Origin: CAZYFH01 sp965249175
GTDB taxonomy: Bacteria > Acidobacteriota > Vicinamibacteria > Vicinamibacterales > UBA8438
DNA length: 64,000 nt
Direction of reading: 5' to 3'
NCBI GenBank assembly: GCA_965249175.1
Contig: OZ252227.1
Location: 3,844,001-3,908,000 of the forward strand
Part shown: in pieces, positions 59,472 to 64,000 of the stretch
Layout of the letters: each line of letters begins with the position of its first letter
Position numbering within the stretch: the stretch's first letter is position 1
Notes under the pieces: model-generated
Told to the model about the DNA's origin: nothing
The model's input: the letters and a program-made list of their open reading frames with translations, nothing else
Database searches by the model: none
Program-made: the position numbers and the translations under genes

Positions 59472-61790
59472 TTAGAACCGGAACAGCCGGTTGATCTTGA
59501 CGACGAACCCCCGGTTGCGCAGCGCACCGTTCCGGTCGGGCCGAAGGGGGTCGGTGTCCCGTTCCTCCGTGTAGACGACGAACAGCTCGCTTCCGGGGCT
59601 GTATTCCCACCGAAACCGAAGGTTGCTGCTGACGGCATGGTCGTTCGAGTTGTATTGCAGCAACCCGCTGAAGACCATCCACGGGGACACCGTGAAGTTG
59701 ACCCGCGCGCGCACGAGATCGGTGCGAAAGGCGCCCTGCGGCACATCGATCCAATTGACGGAGACACTCGGCTCGACCGACAGCTGCTTCGTGAGTTCGA
59801 CGTAGCCCTGGTTGAAGTCGAGCGATGTGATGTCCCCGCCGAAGTACCCGCCACGGCGAAGCGAAACGGTGCCGTTCGCGCGGTGCTGCTGGCCGAGCTG
59901 ATAGCGTACCTCGACGTCCCGAAAGTCGTAGCCGCCGATCGGAACCGACACGCCGACGCCGGGCGCGAACGGCGCCTCCAGGAGCTCGTAGGTATCGTTG
60001 AGCACGACCGTGATCTGGTCGCTGCTCTCCAGCTCCGTCTGAAACCGCAACTGGTGCTGCCGCGTCTCCACCAGGCCCGTGTCGGCCGTCACGATGTAGT
60101 CGAGGCTACCCTCGACGTTGAGCTGACGTATCGTGTCGCTCCATTGCGGGCGCGGACTAAACCGTCCCGACACGAGCGACCGACGGAAGTTGTCGCGGCG
60201 TATGAAGCCGACGTCCGGCGCGAAGCGATCCTCGACGACCATATGATTCGCCTGAAAGCCGTACCGATCGCCGTCATAGTCGAACTGGCCCTGGTAGCTC
60301 GCGTCCTCCCCACGGACTCCCGGCGACCGGGTCACCGCATAGTAGCCGAGCAGACTGACACTGTCGTAGAAGGCGAAGGTGCCATCGACACCCACCGTCT
60401 GGCTCGACCCCGCGCCCGTCGTCGCCACTGATCGGTTCGTGAGGAGTGCACCGACGGTGCTCCGGCGCAGGAGGTCGCGCCTCACGCGAACGACGGTGAA
60501 GTTGGTCGGGCGTGCGCCGACGATCGGCTCGTCGCCGGTGTGGATGTTGATCGCGCCGACATCGAACGGGCCAACCTTGCCGGTGAGACGCCCTCCGCCG
60601 ACGATCGGCACCTGACGCCCGTCTTCGAGACCAATGCGGCGGCTATAGAAGAGGACGGGGGCGACGTTGTCGCGGAATCCGCCGCCGCGACCGCCCACGC
60701 CGCCGCGAGCGAACTCGAAGATGCCGCGTCCCTCCAGGAAGAACTCGCGCTTTTCGGGGAAGAACAGGCTAAACCGCGTGAGGTTGACCTGCTGTTCGTC
60801 GACCTCGACCTGCGCGAAATCGGTATTGACGGTGAAATCCGCCGTCAGGTTCTGCGTGACCCCGTACTTGACGTCGATGCCCACGTCGGCGGCGCCGGCG
60901 TTCTCACGCGCGGGGACCGCGGACGCGTCAGTCGTCACACCGCCGATCCCATAGGGTTTGACCTCGATGTTGCGACTCCCATCCGGCACCTCGAGGCCGA
61001 CGAGCGTGGCGGCATCCGACACCCGGAAGATCCCACGAATCGCGCTGCCGCGTACGGCCGCGATCGGCAACGGCGTCAGATACGAGCCTTCGTTCTTACG
61101 CCGTACGACCCGCCGGAGCTGAAACCCCCAGACCTGCCTCGGGCCGGGCCGGTAGCGCAAGGAACGGAACGGGATTTCCATCTCGACGGTCCACCCACCC
61201 TCGAACGTGCCGGTCCGCACGTCCCACACCGGGTTCCAGTCGCTGTTGGGGTTCCCCTCGTTCGTGATCGCGAAGTCGGCGCGCGCGCCGAGCGGATTGG
61301 TGTAGAACGCGACGCCGTTCCGCCGGTCGTAGAACGTGTCGAGGATGACCGCGAACGTGTCGTTCTGCCGGAGCTGTGCCGTGTCCCGGCGCATGTCGTT
61401 CGCGACCCACTCGGCCGGCGGCGCCGAGTCGAAGCAGCGGGCCGCCACGTAGAGATGGTCGTCGTCGAACAGCACCCAGGCTTCGGTCGCTTCACTTGCC
61501 GGCGCGCCCTCGTCGGGCACCTGCTGGACGAACCCACCGATTGACTGCGTCTCGTCGTACGTATCCTCGTCGAGAATCCCGTCGAGGCGGATGCGCTCGA
61601 CCACGCGGACCGCACGCACGGTCGCCGCGCCCGCCGCATCGCGCGACAGCACGGCCGGCGGGATCGGCGGCGGCGGTCCGTCAATCGTCACCGATGCGGT
61701 TTGTGCGAGGAGCATCCCGCCGGGCGCGCCACCGAGGAGGCCAGCCGTGAGCGCCAGCACACTTGTCGAGCGACGCAATTGTCGTGTCAC
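59472..61790 (-). CDS. DUF5916 outer-membrane protein (second copy)
   Basis: The GTG at 61790 is chosen because it opens the signal peptide (STSVLALTAGLLGGAPGGMLLAQ). The 772-residue protein has a CBM9-like domain (RIRLDGILDEDTYDETQSIGGFVQQVPDEG...LYVAARCFDS) followed by the DUF5916 barrel (WGFQLRRVVRRKNEGSYLTPLP..., VNLTRFSLFFPEKREFFLEGRGIFEF), and ends RLFRF. It is divergent from the metallophosphoesterase gene; an 11-bp dyad covers both starts. Confidence 0.85.
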   Translation of the reverse strand: MTRQLRRSTSVLALTAGLLGGAPGGMLLAQTASVTIDGPPPPIPPAVLSRDAAGAATVRAVRVVERIRLDGILDEDTYDETQSIGGFVQQVPDEGAPASEATEAWVLFDDDHLYVAARCFDSAPPAEWVANDMRRDTAQLRQNDTFAVILDTFYDRRNGVAFYTNPLGARADFAITNEGNPNSDWNPVWDVRTGTFEGGWTVEMEIPFRSLRYRPGPRQVWGFQLRRVVRRKNEGSYLTPLPIAAVRGSAIRGIFRVSDAATLVGLEVPDGSRNIEVKPYGIGGVTTDASAVPARENAGAADVGIDVKYGVTQNLTADFTVNTDFAQVEVDEQQVNLTRFSLFFPEKREFFLEGRGIFEFARGGVGGRGGGFRDNVAPVLFYSRRIGLEDGRQVPIVGGGRLTGKVGPFDVGAINIHTGDEPIVGARPTNFTVVRVRRDLLRRSTVGALLTNRSVATTGAGSSQTVGVDGTFAFYDSVSLLGYYAVTRSPGVRGEDASYQGQFDYDGDRYGFQANHMVVEDRFAPDVGFIRRDNFRRSLVSGRFSPRPQWSDTIRQLNVEGSLDYIVTADTGLVETRQHQLRFQTELESSDQITVVLNDTYELLEAPFAPGVGVSVPIGGYDFRDVEVRYQLGQQHRANGTVSLRRGGYFGGDITSLDFNQGYVELTKQLSVEPSVSVNWIDVPQGAFRTDLVRARVNFTVSPWMVFSGLLQYNSNDHAVSSNLRFRWEYSPGSELFVVYTEERDTDPLRPDRNGALRNRGFVVKINRLFRF

Positions 61791-61835
61791 GAGTGGTGCG
61801 TTACGGTATCCGCAAACCGTGACACGCACCACTCG
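61790..61835. promoter_or_regulatory. Long dyad covering both divergent start codons
   Basis: CGAGTGGTGCG (61790-61800) and CGCACCACTCG (61825-61835) are perfect complements. ACGGT (61803-61807) and ACCGT (61816-61820) extend the dyad inside. Both GTG starts (61790 and 61819) lie within it, so it could be an operator or a translation-blocking hairpin. Confidence 0.65.
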
Positions 61836-62982
61836 CCGCGCCGGCGCAGGCGGCGCTGTGCTCCTGCTGATGAGCGCATGCAGCCACACGACGCCGTATC
61901 ACCGCGACTCGGTGGTCTCACCCACCGCGCGGCCGTCCGCTGACACCATCGCGTTCAGCCTGCTGCTGATCGGGGATGCCGGCGAGCCACAGCCGACGGA
62001 GCCGGTGCTCGATAGCCTGCGGCGCTGGACGGACGTGGCGCCCGAGCGCACCCTCGTGGTCTTCCTCGGCGACAACGTCTACCCGGAGGGCGTCACCTCG
62101 GCGCGGGAGGCGGATGCCGGGCAGCGGCTCCGGCGGCAGATCGATGCGGTGGGAGGGGCGGCGGCGGTGTTCGTCCCCGGCAACCACGACTGGGCCAATG
62201 GGGGCGCGGAAGGGCATGCCGCCATCATGCGCCAGGAGGCGTTCGTCGAACCCGAAGCCGCGTTCCTGCCGAATCGGGGTTGTCCGGGCCCGGAGGTTCT
62301 GGACCTTCCGGCGAGGGGCTCCCCTGTCGCCCGACTCGTCGTGCTGGACACCCAGTGGTGGCTCCACAACCACGAGAAGCCGACGGTCGAGTGCGCATAC
62401 GCCACACCGGCGGCGGTCGTGGCCGGCCTGATCGACGCACTTGGCACGTCGCTCCCAGTCGTCGTCGTCGCTCATCACCCGCTCGCGACCCATGGCGCGC
62501 ACGGCGGATTCTTCGACTGGCGAGACCACCTCTTCCCCACCACGCGGTGGGATCCGCTCAGGTGGCTCTGGTTGCCGTTGCCGGGCGTCGGCTCGCTATA
62601 CCCGTTGCTGCGCTGGAACGTGTTTCGCAGCGACCAGGATCTCATCGGCGGGGGGAATCGCGCGATGCGAGAGGCGTTGGCCTCGGCGTTCGCCGGCCGC
62701 GACCGCCCCGACGCCGGACCACTCGTCTACGCCGCGGGTCACGACCACGGGCTGCAGATCCTGGAGGGGCGGCACGCCGACTACGTGCTCGTCAGTGGAC
62801 TCGGGTCGAGCACCAAAGCCACCGGCGTCGGCCACGGTGATGACACGTTGTTCGCCCATGAGCACCCCGGCTTCATGGCGCTGGACATCACGGCGGAGCA
62901 GATCTGGCTTTCTGTCGTCGAACCCGTCGGCGAGACGGAGGAGGTCGTCGTCCGGCTGCCCCTCCACCGGCGGTTGCGCTAG
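61819..62982 (+). CDS. Metallophosphoesterase lipoprotein
   Basis: The GTG at 61819 gives a 387-residue protein with lipobox-like MSAC. The calcineurin-like metal motifs are SLLLIGDAGE, FLGDNVYPEG, PGNHDWANGG, VAHHPLATHG and AAGHDHGLQIL. It is a purple-acid-like/calcineurin-type phosphatase anchored outside the cytoplasmic membrane. It is divergent from a DUF5916 gene. The hairpin repeat at 62989 follows its stop. Confidence 0.85.
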   Translation: MTRTTRRAGAGGAVLLLMSACSHTTPYHRDSVVSPTARPSADTIAFSLLLIGDAGEPQPTEPVLDSLRRWTDVAPERTLVVFLGDNVYPEGVTSAREADAGQRLRRQIDAVGGAAAVFVPGNHDWANGGAEGHAAIMRQEAFVEPEAAFLPNRGCPGPEVLDLPARGSPVARLVVLDTQWWLHNHEKPTVECAYATPAAVVAGLIDALGTSLPVVVVAHHPLATHGAHGGFFDWRDHLFPTTRWDPLRWLWLPLPGVGSLYPLLRWNVFRSDQDLIGGGNRAMREALASAFAGRDRPDAGPLVYAAGHDHGLQILEGRHADYVLVSGLGSSTKATGVGHGDDTLFAHEHPGFMALDITAEQIWLSVVEPVGETEEVVVRLPLHRRLR

Positions 62983-62988
62983 GGGTCC

Positions 62989-63014
62989 GGGGCGAAGCCC
63001 GTCTAGAGAAAGCT
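62989..63014 (+). repeat. Short hairpin repeat, second copy
   Basis: GGGGCGAAGCCC-G-TCTAGAGAAAGCT; nearly identical to the minus-strand copy at 11223-11250. It follows the metallophosphoesterase stop and could terminate transcription. Confidence 0.6.
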
Positions 63015-63160
63015 AATCCAGACGCCGGTCGCCGAACAGCCGCACGCCGAGGTCGGTCGCGCGACGCTGACGGACACGCTAGCGCCAGGCGCGTCCGGCC
63101 GTTCGTAGAGCACCCGGTAGCCCGCGAAGGCCGGTCTGGTCGCGGCGACGGCGCCGGGCG
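63013..63160 (-). pseudogene. Remnant of a VWA-protein 3' end
   Basis: On the minus strand it reads YRVLYERPDAPGASVSVSVARP, shifts frame and ends DLGVRLFGDRRLD-stop. The adjacent intact gene ends YRVVFERPDPPGAAISVSVTRPGVGLRLFGGREIDR. It is the residual tail of a second VWA gene, lost apart from its end. Confidence 0.8.
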
Positions 63161-63166
63161 CGATAG

Positions 63167-64000
63167 CTACCGGTCTATTTCTCGACCGCCGAAGAGCCGC
63201 AAGCCGACGCCGGGTCGCGTGACGCTGACCGAGATGGCGGCGCCGGGCGGATCGGGCCGCTCGAAGACCACACGGTAGCGATTCGACGCCTCGTCATAAA
63301 GCGTGGCCATGTCGGTCGCGAGCTGCGTCATCGCGCCTTCCAGCGCGGTCGCCGACGCGATGGACACGTACCTCCCGCCCGTGTTCTCGGTCAGGTTGAT
63401 GGCCAGTCCGGTCATCGGGCCGCGACCGCCGGTGGAGACCTGGATGGCGTGGATGATCACGCCCGCCTGTCGGACTTCGATGATCCACTCGAGGAAACGG
63501 TCTTCGTTCAGGAAGGCGCTGTCTTCCGTCCCATCTGACAAGACCAACACGATCACCGGCCACGCCTCGTCGCCCTCATATCGTCGGTCCAAGGTCTCCC
63601 TGACGCCGTCGAGGAGTCGGGTGTTGCCTCGATCGGGAAAGATGCCGTCCGCGGCGTCGAGCAGCTCCGCCTTGTCCTGCGAGAAGTCGGCCTTCCGCTG
63701 GACCTGGCCGCCTATGGTGAAGATGCTCATGGAGTGCTCGATGGGTATTCCCCTGATGAACGCGCTCACGCCCGCGCGGAGCTGCGAGGCGGCGTTGCCG
63801 AGCCCCTGCCCGTTGTCGACCAGGAGGGCAATCTTCATCGGGTCCGTCCCGATCTGCGCCGACACGACCTTGGCTTCTCTCTCATCCTCCGTGACGGAGA
63901 AGTCCTCGGCGGTCAGGTCCGTGACCGGCTGTCCGGTCTGGCTCATGACGTACGCGTAGACCTGACCCAGTTCCTGGGCCACGACCGCGTTCGGCATGAT
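63167..64000 (-). CDS. VWA-domain protein, incomplete at 5' end
   Basis: The frame is open to the end of the window. The first visible residues (IMPNAVVAQELG) look like the end of a signal peptide, so only a short N-terminal piece is missing. The 277 residues include an Ig-like/VWFA-type start (VYAYVMSQTGQPVTDLTAEDFSVTED) and a von Willebrand A domain (IALLVDNGQGL... where the MIDAS DxSxS is DNGQG; VIVLVLSDGTEDS). Such VWFA-type proteins are widespread in Acidobacteriota. They are probably secreted adhesion or scaffold proteins. Confidence 0.8.
   Translation of the reverse strand: MMPNAVVAQELGQVYAYVMSQTGQPVTDLTAEDFSVTEDEREAKVVSAQIGTDPMKIALLVDNGQGLGNAASQLRAGVSAFIRGIPIEHSMSIFTIGGQVQRKADFSQDKAELLDAADGIFPDRGNTRLLDGVRETLDRRYEGDEAWPVIVLVLSDGTEDSAFLNEDRFLEWIIEVRQAGVIIHAIQVSTGGRGPMTGLAINLTENTGGRYVSIASATALEGAMTQLATDMATLYDEASNRYRVVFERPDPPGAAISVSVTRPGVGLRLFGGREIDR

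Overview
This is a GC-rich chromosomal window. Its gene content suggests Acidobacteriota, probably the Vicinamibacteria branch. That placement is an inference from the mix of large CBM9/DUF5916-type outer-membrane proteins, a VWA protein, many secreted beta-propeller, VOC and M16 proteins, and a CcmF-CcmH fusion. No rRNA is present to test it. About 45 genes are intact. One tRNA, three insertion sequences, several gene remnants and several dispersed hairpin repeats were found.

Layout. 0-8.4 kb: an incomplete membrane protein, two outer-membrane barrels, an SGNH lipoprotein, an AlgX/AlgJ-like pseudoenzyme, a GT2 glycosyltransferase, a VTT membrane protein, an inositol-monophosphatase-type enzyme and an anti-sigma/HATPase protein. 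8.4-11.1 kb: aroA, aroK and a metallophosphoesterase. 11.1-18.6 kb: a minus-strand cytochrome c maturation operon (ccmE, ccmF-ccmH fusion, zinc-ribbon protein, membrane protein, ccmA, ccmB, ccmC, ccmD and a 53-residue membrane peptide). Its CcmE has a CxxxY motif in place of HxxxY. 18.7-24.1 kb: maf, a DciA-like gene, a thiolase and two secreted beta-propeller proteins.

24.2-34.6 kb is the most interesting intact region. It contains a holin-like membrane protein, a small unknown protein, a membrane-anchored spermidine-synthase-like protein translationally coupled to a Tat-type FAD oxidoreductase, and a His-rich membrane protein. A minus-strand run follows: DUF4178 protein, lipoprotein, DUF350 protein, RCK potassium channel, J-domain protein, YbjN-like chaperone and PspA. 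It looks like an expanded PspA/Yjf-type envelope-stress module joined to polyamine chemistry. Two of three copies of a 163-bp element with 20-bp inverted ends lie at its left edge and a third lies at 20.8 kb.

35-44.4 kb: recA with a clear sigma-70 promoter, a PAP2 phosphatase, ftsB, a ribbon-helix-helix regulator with an orphan DNA methyltransferase, a patatin/cPLA2-like lipase coupled to an active/inactive M16 peptidase pair, and a cupin. 44.6-53.3 kb, next to tRNA-Phe(GAA), is a damaged accessory island. It holds a PDZ-like/transmembrane/GAF/Ser-Thr kinase cut at its 5' end by one IS256-type element, and a coupled isoprenoid-synthase-like gene (ComQ-like in context) interrupted by a second IS256-type element with a 10-bp target duplication. 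A 197-codon orphan gene there is interrupted by an ISL3 element with an 8-bp target duplication. Both interrupted genes can be rebuilt across the insertions.

53.3-64 kb: a remnant of a DUF5916 gene, a VOC-VOC fusion protein, a quinone oxidoreductase, two large DUF5916 barrel proteins, a metallophosphoesterase lipoprotein divergent from the second barrel across a long dyad, a VWA gene remnant and an incomplete VWA protein.
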